DNA from: Brevibacterium sp. 239c
Lineage (GTDB): Bacteria; Actinomycetota; Actinomycetes; Actinomycetales; Brevibacteriaceae
Direction: 5' to 3'
NCBI RefSeq assembly: GCF_900169365.1
Contig: NZ_FXZH01000009.1
Span: 1-64,000, forward strand
DNA length: 64,000 bases
This document shows positions 41,543 to 50,067 of the stretch, in pieces (the first letter of the stretch is position 1; each line of letters starts with the position of its first letter). Under the pieces are notes generated by a model. That model was not told where the DNA came from and searched no databases. It was given only the letters and a program-made list of their open reading frames with translations. The position numbers and the translations under genes are program-made.

Positions 41543-42979
41543 TCATACGCGCTCTCCGGCGTTCATTCCCGGATCGCTGCGCAACATCTGAGAGTAGTCC
41601 TCGGGTGTCACAATCCACTCAACCTTATCCGTTGTCACGGCCAGGACCCCTGGTTTGGGCACGTGGTTGTAGTTGTTGGCCAGTGACCGGCAATAGGCAC
41701 CGGTGTTCGGGACCGCGACGAGGTCACCGGCGGACACATCAGACCCCATGTATTCGTCTCGGACGATGATGTCACCGGATTCGCAGTGCTTGCCCACCAC
41801 GCGCACGATGGCCGGTTCGGAATCGGAGTTCCGATTGGCCAAGGTACACGAATAGTCGGCATCGTAGAGAGCTGTCCGAATGTTGTCACTCATCCCCCCG
41901 TCGACGGCGACGTAGGTGCGTACGCCGTTGTCTGTGTCGACCTCTTTGACGGTGCCGACCTGGTAGAGGGTGAATACGGATGGGGAGATGATCGCGCGTC
42001 CGGGTTCGATTGAGATCCGCGGCACGTTCGTGCCCAGTCCACGACATTCCTTCGCGACCACCTCGGCGAGTTCCTGGGCCATCTTCGCCACCGGGATAGG
42101 TGTGTCCTGTGAGGTGTAGCGGACGCCGAAGCCGCCGCCCAGGTCGACATCGGGCAGATCAACGCCGTGTTCGGCCATGATCTCTGCGCGCAGCGCCAGG
42201 ACGCGGGCGGCAGCGACTTGGAAGCCGGAGATGTCGAAGATCTGGGAGCCGATGTGCGAGTGCAGACCGTCGAAACGCAGATGTGAGGAGTTCGCCACCG
42301 CCGCGGCGGCCTTCGCAGCGGTCCCGGCGGAGACGGAGAGGCCGAACTTCTGGTCTTCATGAGCCGTGGCGATGAAATCGTGGGTGTGTGCCTCGACGCC
42401 CACCGTGACGCGCAGCATCACCGGAGCGGTGGTTCCCTTCGCTGCCGCGATCGACTCGAGCAGTGCGATCTCGTCGAGGCTGTCGACGAAGATCCGTCCC
42501 ACACCGTAGTCGAGAGCATATTCGAGCTCGGCCGCAGATTTGTTGTTGCCGTGCAGGCCGACCCGCTCGCCTGGGACCCCTGCTGCATTGGCCACCATCA
42601 TCTCCCCCAGGGAACAGGTGTCGAGGCCGAGGCCCGCTTCGTGGACCCACCCGGCGACAGCAGTGCACAGGAATGCTTTGCCCGCATAGAAGACGTCGAC
42701 TCCGGCCAGGCCTTTGTCTGTGGAGAAGGCAGCCGAGTAGGCGCTGACGTAGTTCTCGGCGCGCGCTGTGAAGTCGGCGACGTCCATGACGAGGGTCGGG
42801 GTGCCGTAGCGTTCGGCGAGGTCGGTGACCGAGTGCCCGGCGATGGTGAGGACACCGGAGTCGGACTTCGTCACATTGTCTGACCACAGGCTGGGCAGGA
42901 GCGCATTCACGTCCTCTGGGTACGGCAGCCACACGGGTGCTGGGGTGGCGTGCATGGTGCCGGCGATATGGGCTGGCAT
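41543..42979 (-). CDS. lysA: Diaminopimelate decarboxylase
   Basis: A 478-residue PLP enzyme converting meso-diaminopimelate to lysine. Its PLP lysine lies in VFYAGKAFLCTAV; HSHIGSQIFD, GGGFGVRYTSQD, SIEPGRAIISPS and CESGDII are family motifs. ATG at 42979 has GGAGAGG upstream; the frame is open further, but the extra part lies within the argS-like gene. Its start shares bases with the upstream stop (TAATG). The argS-like/lysA pairing recalls the argS-lysA operon of Corynebacterium. Confidence 0.97.
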   Translation of the reverse strand: MPAHIAGTMHATPAPVWLPYPEDVNALLPSLWSDNVTKSDSGVLTIAGHSVTDLAERYGTPTLVMDVADFTARAENYVSAYSAAFSTDKGLAGVDVFYAGKAFLCTAVAGWVHEAGLGLDTCSLGEMMVANAAGVPGERVGLHGNNKSAAELEYALDYGVGRIFVDSLDEIALLESIAAAKGTTAPVMLRVTVGVEAHTHDFIATAHEDQKFGLSVSAGTAAKAAAAVANSSHLRFDGLHSHIGSQIFDISGFQVAAARVLALRAEIMAEHGVDLPDVDLGGGFGVRYTSQDTPIPVAKMAQELAEVVAKECRGLGTNVPRISIEPGRAIISPSVFTLYQVGTVKEVDTDNGVRTYVAVDGGMSDNIRTALYDADYSCTLANRNSDSEPAIVRVVGKHCESGDIIVRDEYMGSDVSAGDLVAVPNTGAYCRSLANNYNHVPKPGVLAVTTDKVEWIVTPEDYSQMLRSDPGMNAGERV

Positions 42980-43902
42980 TACATCCTCTCCGGGGCGCTG
43001 ACGCCCAGTAGTCGAAGTCCTGTGGCCAGGACGATGATGGCGGCTCGGTCGAGGACCAGCCGGGAAGCGTGGAGTCGCGTGATCTTCTCGTCGATGCTCG
43101 GTGTCACAGAGCATGCCTGCGCCCAGTCTAGGAACAGCTGGGCTATGGCTTCGAGGAGGCAGGTGATGCGCTGTGGTTCGCCCCAGGAAGCAGCGTGGCG
43201 CGTCGTGGTGATGAAATCGGCCAGTGCTGCGGCCAGAGCGGTCTCTCGGGCATCGGTCAAGGTGTTCGCGTCGAAGTCGGAGGCATCGATTCCAGCCGCT
43301 GCCGCACGCCGTTCGACTCGACGGGCTGCGGAGTGCGCGAGCTGGACTGCGTACATAGGGTTGTCCGAGTGGGCTGTGCGCAGCACTTGGGTGTCGCCTG
43401 GCTGCGGCGGGGACGTGCTGCTGCGTGCGGCCAGGAAGCGAAGCGCGTCGGTTCCCACCGCGACCTGCAGTGCCTGCAGCTCGGAACTGGCCAAGATGCG
43501 CTGGCCGATGGCGGCTTCGATGCGCGCTGCTGCGTCACGATCAGGACCGAAGGGCTGATCGGAGTCGACGATGTCAGCGGCGGTCTGGGCGAGGCTGCTG
43601 GGACTGACCGTGATGTTGAGGAATCCAGGTCCGGCGACTTCGACGTCGGCTACTCGTATGTCCGCGCGCAGCTGAGACGCGATCTCTTCTGCCAGCAGTC
43701 TGGGATCCGTGTGCAGGCTCGCAGCACTGCGCAGTGCAATGGTCGAAACCCAGTCCCCGGGGCGTGAGGCCTGCGGCCGACGGCGCTTCTCCTGCACACG
43801 GCGGAGGGGCGGCTCCGGAACAGGGACGTTGTGGATTCCTCGTGCGGCGGCACTGCTCGCCAGTGCACGCGCCAAAGCGGTCTGCAGAAGTTCCGGGGTC
43901 AC
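42979..43902 (-). CDS. Catalytically gutted arginyl-tRNA synthetase-like protein
   Basis: A 307-residue protein whose ends match ArgS while its catalytic core is absent. Residues 1-108 resemble the ArgS N-terminal Add-1 domain (DIRVADVEVAGPGFLNITVS). From about 148, VGTDALRFLAARS and NPMYAVQLAHSAARRVE match the segment just after KMSKS in ArgS and the DALR anticodon-binding domain, which runs to the C-terminus. The HIGH and KMSKS motifs and about 250 residues between are missing. ArgS is normally 550-590 residues. It cannot charge tRNA, so a second argS must exist. It precedes lysA with overlapping stop and start codons. Ribosome site before the GTG is weak. Confidence 0.85.
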   Translation of the reverse strand: MTPELLQTALARALASSAAARGIHNVPVPEPPLRRVQEKRRRPQASRPGDWVSTIALRSAASLHTDPRLLAEEIASQLRADIRVADVEVAGPGFLNITVSPSSLAQTAADIVDSDQPFGPDRDAAARIEAAIGQRILASSELQALQVAVGTDALRFLAARSSTSPPQPGDTQVLRTAHSDNPMYAVQLAHSAARRVERRAAAAGIDASDFDANTLTDARETALAAALADFITTTRHAASWGEPQRITCLLEAIAQLFLDWAQACSVTPSIDEKITRLHASRLVLDRAAIIVLATGLRLLGVSAPERM

Positions 43903-43987
43903 CCGATCAGATTACTCGTGTCCGGTTGTCGACGGCGAATCAGGTGTCATAGTCCTCAGCATCGTCTCAACCCGGGAGGTGGACGGA

Positions 43988-45163
43988 TCAGATCGAGCCT
44001 GGGCGACAGGCGGAGAAGCTGACCGCGAATTTCACCGCGGTGGAGGCCAGGACCACCGCATAAGCTGGCCACATCGCATCAAAGGACTGAATCAAGAAGG
44101 CGAAGATCAGGGGGCCAGTTGCTGCCATCAGGTAGCCACCGCCCTGAACGAAGCCGGACAGCGCTGCCGAGGCCTCGGCGCTGCGAGAGCGCAGGGTGAT
44201 CAGGGTCAGGGCCAGTGGGAACGTTGAGATCCCAATTCCCAACAGAATCGTCCACAACACTGGTGCGGCTTCGGGGACGAGCCAGAGACCGAGGTACCCG
44301 GCGGCCAGAGAGCCGCAGAAGACCGCGACGATCGGTGAGGCTGTGCGCATCTTCTGTGCCAGAAGCGGCAGAACGAACCCGAGGACGAGAGGTATCGCGG
44401 TCACCAGGGCGAGCATGGCTCCTGCAAATGCCGGGTCGAAACCGGAACGTGTGAGCAGGGTGGGCAGCCAGGTGAACAGGATGAAGTTGTTGAAAGAGGT
44501 CAACCCGGTCATCGTCATCAGGGCCCAGGCGCGCTTGGTCTTGACCAATCTGAGCAGCTCGCTGCCGCCGACGACTGTGGCTGTAACCTGCGATCGGGGC
44601 GAGGGCCGGAGAACGGCGATCAGGACCCAGACAGCAATCCCGGCTGCTGCGGATGCTGCCCACACGAGCAGAGACCCGCGCCATTCGAACTTCGATGCCA
44701 ACGGCACGGCCACCAGTGGCGGGATGAATGTTCCCAACTGCAGCATGCCCACGTGCACAGTCGACATGAGTGCGACCCGATCGGGGAAGTAGGACTTCAC
44801 GATCGGTGGCACGACCACGTTGCCGATGCCCATGCCCAGCAGCGCGAGAACGCTGAGTGCCAGGAAGAGTGCGGGAGAGTCGACGATCGCGCGCAGGCCA
44901 AGACCCGCCGTGATCATGATCATCACTGCCAGGGAGATCGTCAGTCCAGAGAAGCGGTTGTACAGCCGTGGGGTGATGAAGCCGCTGATTCCGTAGAGCA
45001 GCGGCGGCAGCATTCCGATGATGGCCAGAAAGGCGGAGCTGAGATGGATCTCGGATCCCATCGCATCCAGCAGCGGCGAAAGCCCCGTCACGCCTGGACG
45101 GAGATTGAATGCGGCGACAATGATTCCGATGCCGATCAGAATTGATGCCCACGCAGATTTCAT
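43988..45163 (-). CDS. MFS transporter, CynX/NimT-like
   Basis: A 391-residue membrane protein with about 12 hydrophobic segments. The start AFNLRPGVTGLSPLLDAMG and the central loop after helix 6 match the CynX/NimT branch of the major facilitator superfamily, whose members export cyanate, nitroimidazoles or other small compounds. Substrate unknown. The same-strand argS-like gene follows after 85 bases. Confidence 0.88.
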   Translation of the reverse strand: MKSAWASILIGIGIIVAAFNLRPGVTGLSPLLDAMGSEIHLSSAFLAIIGMLPPLLYGISGFITPRLYNRFSGLTISLAVMIMITAGLGLRAIVDSPALFLALSVLALLGMGIGNVVVPPIVKSYFPDRVALMSTVHVGMLQLGTFIPPLVAVPLASKFEWRGSLLVWAASAAAGIAVWVLIAVLRPSPRSQVTATVVGGSELLRLVKTKRAWALMTMTGLTSFNNFILFTWLPTLLTRSGFDPAFAGAMLALVTAIPLVLGFVLPLLAQKMRTASPIVAVFCGSLAAGYLGLWLVPEAAPVLWTILLGIGISTFPLALTLITLRSRSAEASAALSGFVQGGGYLMAATGPLIFAFLIQSFDAMWPAYAVVLASTAVKFAVSFSACRPGSI

Positions 45164-45208
45164 GCTTGCATTTCTACCATCCGGTACCCCGCACCAGAAT
45201 CGCCGGGG

Positions 45209-47743
45209 TCAGTTCTCCTGTTTAAGTCCTTCGACCGGTGACAGCCGTGCTGCCCGTCCGGCCGGTGCCAGCGCCGAGAGCAGACCGGCCAGAATCGCGA
45301 CAAGAAGGATACCCAGAGTTGAGGGGATCGACCAGTCGACGATGAGCCGATTGGAATAGTCATGCGTGATCAGACTGGTGCCGACGATGCCCAGTCCCCC
45401 GCCGAGGAGGAGCCCGATGAGTGCCGCCACAGACGAGATGAGGGTGGCTTCCAGTGCGAGGATCGATCTCAGCTGGGAGATGCTCAGGCCCAGTGCCCGG
45501 AGCAGAGAGTTCTCTCGTCGACGTTCGATCACCGACAAACTCACCGTGTTCGAGACGCCGAGGAGGGCGATGAGGACGGCGACGAACAGCAGGGCCACCG
45601 CAACGATGAGGAGGACATCGATGAATTCGGAGTATTGGCCTCGGGCCACTGCCGAACCACCCACCTCGTCACTGGTCACGTCGAGTTCTTCGGCTACGTC
45701 CTGTTGGATTCGAAAGATGTCGGAGACTGAGGCATCCGGATCGACCTTGACCAGGACGGAGGTGGAGGTCGCGGACACACCCAGATCATTGCCGACATCC
45801 GGGGTGGTGAGGAAGACCAGACTCGAGTCACCGGCCTTCTCAACCGGAAGAGTCGCCTCGGTGAGCCCCTTGATGCGGATGCTCTCTGGCCCGTAGTCGT
45901 CGGGGACGAGCACTTTCCCCGGAACGGGTGGCTCGGCGCCCTCACTGAGCACAGTCTGGGCGGAATCGGGATCGATGACATAGAGCTCGGGGGGCATATC
46001 GCCGTGGTCACCGAGCACCTCCGCCCGATGGGCGATGACGACGGCTTCCACCCCTGCAATCTCACGCACACCATCGGCTTCGTCCCGATCGACGGTGGTT
46101 TCGAGCGGAACGGAGATGTCGACGGGATAGCGCTGGTCGAGTCCGAAGCTCAGCGTGGCCTTCGTCGACATTCCACCGACCACGATCGTCGCCACCAGGG
46201 TGACACCGATGATGAGTGCGGTTGCCGTAGCCGCGGTTCGGCTGCGATTGCGCAGAGTGTTCAACGTGGCGAGGCGGCCCGGGACGCCGAAGGGACTGAA
46301 CGCCAGGTCGCCGATTGCTGCGAGGATCGGCGGAATGATCATCACGGAGCACAGGATCAGGCCGAAAACGAGCAGTGCGCCCCCGAGCGCCCCACCCAGG
46401 ATCCACCCCGGTGATCTCCCGATGAGATAGACCGAAGCGACGAGGAGCACGATTCCGAGGCCGATGCTCGACCACCCGATGAGCTGACGCACCCGGCTGT
46501 GCCGCGAGGGCGACAGGGACTCGTCGAGGGGCTGCAGCGCCTCCAACGGCGTCACAGCGATGGCGCTGCGGGCCGGTCGGATGGTGGCAAGGACCGTGAG
46601 GAGCACACCGACGACAATGCCGATCAGCAGCGCCGAGAGAGGAACGCTGAGGCTGAGATAGTCGAATTCGTTGGGCCAGACCTGCTTCGCTCCCGCGGCG
46701 AGGCAGAAGCTGAGCCCCGTCCCGACCACCACTCCACAGATCGAGCCAAGCAGCCCGATAAAGGTTCCCTCGGTCACCACGGACCCGTAGAGCTGAACCC
46801 GTGATGCACCCAGGCAGCGCAGCAGTGCCAGTTCGCGCCTGCGACCGGCCACGATGACGGAGAAGGTGTTGGACACCACCAGTATCGCCACGATGACGGA
46901 GATGCCGGCGAAGGCCAGGAGCAGCCAGGTGACGACCTCATTGCTGCCGGAGAGCCGATCCGTCTTCACATCGATGGCATCGCCGACGCTCATCGCCTCC
47001 AGGCTTCCCTGCAGAGCTGAGTCGTCGATCGCGTCCTGAAGGTGTGCGCGGACCACGTTCGGATCAGCACCCTCGTCGAGAGCGATCTGTATCGCGACAA
47101 CATCACCCTGCGAAGCGAAGTACTCCTGATAGCTCGCCGAGGTGGTTAGCCCGCGGTGCGATCCTGCAGTCGCCGGGCCGCTGTCCATAGAGGCCAGGCC
47201 GACGACGGTGAACGTCGTGTTGCTTTGATTCGGCCCCCGGTAGACGGGCATCGCCTCATCGTCAGGGCCGACGGAGAAGCGGATCTCGTCGCCGATGCCC
47301 ACCCCCAGGTCATCCGCGGTCTTCTCGTCCAGGACGAGATCTGTGAGGGACTCGGGCCGGGTCCCATCGGTGAGCGCGAATGTGTCCAGGCCCGGGTCTG
47401 CGGGTGCAGGTGTCAAAGCGAACGTGCTCTCAGAGAATGTCTGCCCTCGACCGGTCGTCGTTGTTCGCGCGTTGACAGTTGCAGTGTCCACTCCCTCGAC
47501 CTGTTCCAGCGGCTTGGTCAGCGGAGCGGCTTCCTGCCCGTTGACGAAGATGTCCTGGCCCGGGACGATGACGAGGTCGGCCTCGGAGAATGTGTGCGAC
47601 ACAGACTCCTTCAGGCTGGCCTGCAAAGACGAGCTGATAATCAGAGTAGAGGCGACGAAACCCGCGGCCAGCGCGATGCCGAGTCCCACTGCGAGGAATC
47701 GCGCCCAGTGGATACGAATCTCCGCCAGAGCGACTGCGATCAC
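45209..47743 (-). CDS. ABC transporter permease with two FtsX domains
   Basis: An 844-residue membrane protein. One N-terminal helix, a large extracytoplasmic domain (about 45-255), then an FtsX domain of three helices near 260-400, further helices near 420-510, a second extracytoplasmic domain (about 520-700) and a C-terminal FtsX domain (720-835). This is the MacB/LolE-like layout used for lipoprotein export, peptide efflux or stress sensing. It overlaps its ATPase gene by four bases (ATGA type), supporting one complex. Substrate unknown. Confidence 0.9.
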   Translation of the reverse strand: MIAVALAEIRIHWARFLAVGLGIALAAGFVASTLIISSSLQASLKESVSHTFSEADLVIVPGQDIFVNGQEAAPLTKPLEQVEGVDTATVNARTTTTGRGQTFSESTFALTPAPADPGLDTFALTDGTRPESLTDLVLDEKTADDLGVGIGDEIRFSVGPDDEAMPVYRGPNQSNTTFTVVGLASMDSGPATAGSHRGLTTSASYQEYFASQGDVVAIQIALDEGADPNVVRAHLQDAIDDSALQGSLEAMSVGDAIDVKTDRLSGSNEVVTWLLLAFAGISVIVAILVVSNTFSVIVAGRRRELALLRCLGASRVQLYGSVVTEGTFIGLLGSICGVVVGTGLSFCLAAGAKQVWPNEFDYLSLSVPLSALLIGIVVGVLLTVLATIRPARSAIAVTPLEALQPLDESLSPSRHSRVRQLIGWSSIGLGIVLLVASVYLIGRSPGWILGGALGGALLVFGLILCSVMIIPPILAAIGDLAFSPFGVPGRLATLNTLRNRSRTAATATALIIGVTLVATIVVGGMSTKATLSFGLDQRYPVDISVPLETTVDRDEADGVREIAGVEAVVIAHRAEVLGDHGDMPPELYVIDPDSAQTVLSEGAEPPVPGKVLVPDDYGPESIRIKGLTEATLPVEKAGDSSLVFLTTPDVGNDLGVSATSTSVLVKVDPDASVSDIFRIQQDVAEELDVTSDEVGGSAVARGQYSEFIDVLLIVAVALLFVAVLIALLGVSNTVSLSVIERRRENSLLRALGLSISQLRSILALEATLISSVAALIGLLLGGGLGIVGTSLITHDYSNRLIVDWSIPSTLGILLVAILAGLLSALAPAGRAARLSPVEGLKQEN

Positions 47744-48495
47744 AGGTCGCTCAGTTCACCCAGCGCGGAGACCACGGACTCTTTGGAGGGCTGGTGCACT
47801 TCCCCTCCGGCACGACCGTCTTTGAGGAGCACGACTCGATCCGCGTGTGAGGCGGCTACGGGGTCGTGGGTAACCAAGATGATCGTCTGCCCGTAGCGGC
47901 TTGTTGCTCCATGCAGCAGCGCCAGCACTTCAGCACCGGCTTGTGAGTCGAGGTTGCCTGTGGGCTCGTCGGCGAAGATCACGTCAGGGCGAGTCAGCAG
48001 GGCACGAGCCACAGCAACACGCTGCTGCTGACCGCCGGAGAGTTCATGCGGGCGATGTTTGAGCCGATCCCCCAGCTCAAGGCGCTCAACGACTTCGGTC
48101 TTCCACTCGGGATCGATCCTTTTGCGTGCCAAGGCCACCGGCAGTTCTATGTTCTGCTCGGCACTGAGAGTGGGAACCAGATTGAATGCCTGGAAGATGA
48201 ATCCGACGCGGTCGCGTCGCAGTTGCGTCAGTTCCTTGTCGTTGAGACCTGTGATCTCCTGACCGCCTAGGGTGATGGTGCCGGAATCCACTCTGTCGAG
48301 ACCGGCGAGGACATGCATGAAGGTGGATTTTCCTGAACCCGAGGGGCCCATGATCGCACTGAACCTACCGGCTTCGAAGTTCACCGTGATGTCGTCGAGG
48401 GCTGTCACTGCGGTGTCGCCGCGTCCGAAGCTCTTGCGCACCGATTGTGCACTGAGCACGACATCAGAGCTCGTCACGTCCGCAGGAGTCGACAT
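47740..48495 (-). CDS. ABC transporter ATP-binding protein, MacB/LolD type
   Basis: A 251-residue ATPase. Walker A is GPSGSGKST near 47-55, the Q-loop lies in [17 protein letters not shown], signature [15 protein letters not shown], Walker [14 protein letters not shown], switch His in VTHDP. The sequence is typical of LolD/MacB ATPases that drive FtsX-type permeases. ATG at 48495 is preferred as AAGG lies five bases upstream; the open frame runs upstream into the tRNA gene. It feeds the permease that follows. Confidence 0.92.
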   Translation of the reverse strand: MSTPADVTSSDVVLSAQSVRKSFGRGDTAVTALDDITVNFEAGRFSAIMGPSGSGKSTFMHVLAGLDRVDSGTITLGGQEITGLNDKELTQLRRDRVGFIFQAFNLVPTLSAEQNIELPVALARKRIDPEWKTEVVERLELGDRLKHRPHELSGGQQQRVAVARALLTRPDVIFADEPTGNLDSQAGAEVLALLHGATSRYGQTIILVTHDPVAASHADRVVLLKDGRAGGEVHQPSKESVVSALGELSDL

Positions 48496-48556
48496 CATGA
48501 CCTTCATCAGCTGGTTGAGATTCGTTATAGACCACCCTAATCGGTGATAGCAGAAA

Positions 48557-48585
48557 CCGCCCACCTCAGGTGTTGAGGAGGGCGG
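48557..48585 (-). terminator. Hairpin after tRNA-Arg(CCG)
   Basis: CCGCCC and CCTCA arms pair with TGAGG and GGGCGG around a short loop, with one A-A mismatch. The minus strand continues TTTCTG. It lies five bases beyond the CCA end of the tRNA. Confidence 0.7.
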
Positions 48586-48592
48586 CATGTGG

Positions 48593-48665
48593 TGCCCGCG
48601 ACAGGATTCGAACCTACGACCTTCTGCTCCGGAGGCAGACGCTCTATCCACTGAGCTACGCGGGC
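48593..48665 (-). tRNA. tRNA-Arg(CCG)
   Basis: A 73-base cloverleaf with acceptor GCCCGCG/CGCGGGC, D arm GCTC/GAGC, anticodon stem TCTGC/GCAGA with loop CTCCGGA (anticodon CCG) and a normal T arm with TTCGAAT. CCA is encoded at 48590-48592. Confidence 0.96.
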
Positions 48666-48710
48666 AACGGATGCAATGCTATCACCGACATGTAGTGCTT
48701 CCCAAAACGA

Positions 48711-48745
48711 AACCGCGTGCAATCGAGACTCGATTGCACGCGGTT
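48711..48745 (-). terminator. Terminator of the M15 peptidase gene
   Basis: A perfect 17-bp inverted repeat, 48711-48727 against 48729-48745, with a single central base, is followed on the minus strand by TCGTTTTGG. It begins eight bases after the peptidase stop. Confidence 0.85.
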
Positions 48746-48752
48746 GAAAGCA

Positions 48753-49790
48753 TCAGGCGCCCTTCATGTCCTTGCGCCCGGGAACATATTCCCAGTGCCA
48801 GAGTTCATAGGAGTTGCGCTTGGCCCAGTCCGGGTTCTCCCAGCCGTACTTCTCACCGTTGGCGATGAGCCACTCGGACTGCGGGCCGGTTCCTGTCTCG
48901 GTACCGCCGCCGAGGTCGAGCGCGATTCCCCAACCGTGGTTGGACGTACCCGGCCGGGCAGCGAATCCGGGCTTGCGCTCGGCAACGGAGATTTGGGATT
49001 CGAGCGAGCGATAAGAATCAGTGATGGCAAGTTCCTTGCCAGTGTCCTTCTTGTACGCAGCGTTCATCTTTGCGAACGACACGGCGGCATCGGAACGCAG
49101 CTTGTGCTTGCCCACGCCGACCTCGCACAGCCAGTCTTCGGGCAGTTCGCCGTTCGACACATGGCCCTTGGGCGCCTCGTCCTTGCAGCCGGGCAGCACC
49201 GTCTTCGTGATGGCGCGCGAGGCGGCCTCCACCTTGGTCTGCTTTGCGCTGGGCGCTCCGATGGCCATGCTCGTCTTCTCGTCGTCGGCCTTGATGTCGG
49301 CCGAAACGGATTCGGAATTGATTGCACGAGCCTGAGTATCGGCTGCAGTCTCGTCGACCTTGACTTCCTGGTTGCCGCTCATGTTGCCGGCGACCATGAC
49401 GGCAGCGATTGCGGTACCCGTCACGGAGACAGTTGCCAGTGCGGAGAAAGTTGTCATGCGACGACGACGGACCGACCGCAGAAGAGAACCGTCCGATCCG
49501 CGGCTGCCCATCCGGGCGGCGACGAATGCCGAACCACCATGATCGGGACGAGCCGACGCTTCTTTGGCCATTGCGGCCCGACGCGGTGACCCTGCAGCCG
49601 CTTTGGCTTCTGCAGCCATCGCGGCGCGTCGCGGCGAGAGTGGTGTTGAAGGAGTCGGGCCCGAGTGCTGCGGCGCCGATGGCGCATGCTGCTTGGAGAA
49701 GACAGATGTCACGGGTGAAGACGTATGCTGCTTGCGCAGATCGCGGCGGCGAACCGGTTGCGCCTCTGCGGTCGAGGACTCACTCGACAT
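48753..49790 (-). CDS. Membrane-anchored M15 D-alanyl-D-alanine carboxypeptidase
   Basis: A 345-residue VanY/DacB-type peptidase acting on cell-wall peptides outside the membrane. The cytoplasmic N-terminal 110 residues are basic and Ala-rich, with the unit RRAAMAxEAxA twice (near 54 and 69). A transmembrane segment lies near 113-136. A linker follows, then the M15B domain with the zinc motif TSNHGWGIALDL and the C-terminal ELWHWEY that supplies a His ligand. ATG at 49790 has GGAG four bases upstream; a longer start at 49838 is not supported. It has its own strong terminator and a long upstream region. Confidence 0.88.
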   Translation of the reverse strand: MSSESSTAEAQPVRRRDLRKQHTSSPVTSVFSKQHAPSAPQHSGPTPSTPLSPRRAAMAAEAKAAAGSPRRAAMAKEASARPDHGGSAFVAARMGSRGSDGSLLRSVRRRRMTTFSALATVSVTGTAIAAVMVAGNMSGNQEVKVDETAADTQARAINSESVSADIKADDEKTSMAIGAPSAKQTKVEAASRAITKTVLPGCKDEAPKGHVSNGELPEDWLCEVGVGKHKLRSDAAVSFAKMNAAYKKDTGKELAITDSYRSLESQISVAERKPGFAARPGTSNHGWGIALDLGGGTETGTGPQSEWLIANGEKYGWENPDWAKRNSYELWHWEYVPGRKDMKGA

Positions 49791-50032
49791 ATTACTCCGT
49801 ACTGTTGTCCCTATTTCGGCCGTGATGATTACCGGCAAACGAAAACCTTATGTCACAACACTATAACGACCTCGTTACAGATTGTCATTTTCCGTTCATA
49901 CTTGGCGTGTGACCTCGGGTTACACATGCTTTCGCCCCCACCAGGGCGGCACAGATAACGTATTTGCGGCCGCTGGTCGGGGAGATTCGTAACATATTGT
50001 TATAAAGCATTAAGTTCGTGGATGACCCGCGT
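49791..50032 (-). other. Long intergenic leader of the M15 peptidase
   Basis: About 240 bases without a gene. TAACGA-GG-TCGTTA forms a 14-base palindrome on the minus strand (49864-49877), and an AT-rich stretch with AACATATTGTT lies at 49991-50001. TATAAC within the AT-rich stretch could be a -10 box. I see no known riboswitch consensus. Confidence 0.4.
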
Positions 50033-50054
50033 CACAGATCGATAGTGATCTGTG
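50033..50054 (-). terminator. Possible terminator after CNNM/CBS pair
   Basis: CACAGATC at 50033-50040 pairs with GATCTGTG at 50047-50054 around a six-base loop, 13 bases after the stop. No T-run follows, so it may instead be an operator. Confidence 0.45.
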
Positions 50055-50067
50055 GGCGATGTCATGC

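Noticed and set aside
43903..43987. T-box or lysine riboswitch before the argS-like/lysA operon
   Set aside because: The gap is only 85 bases and shows no specifier-loop or L-box core.
49791..50032. c-di-AMP (ydaO-type) riboswitch upstream of the M15 peptidase
   Set aside because: The conserved GGGGGACCCA-type and core segments of ydaO are not visible; only generic hairpins are.
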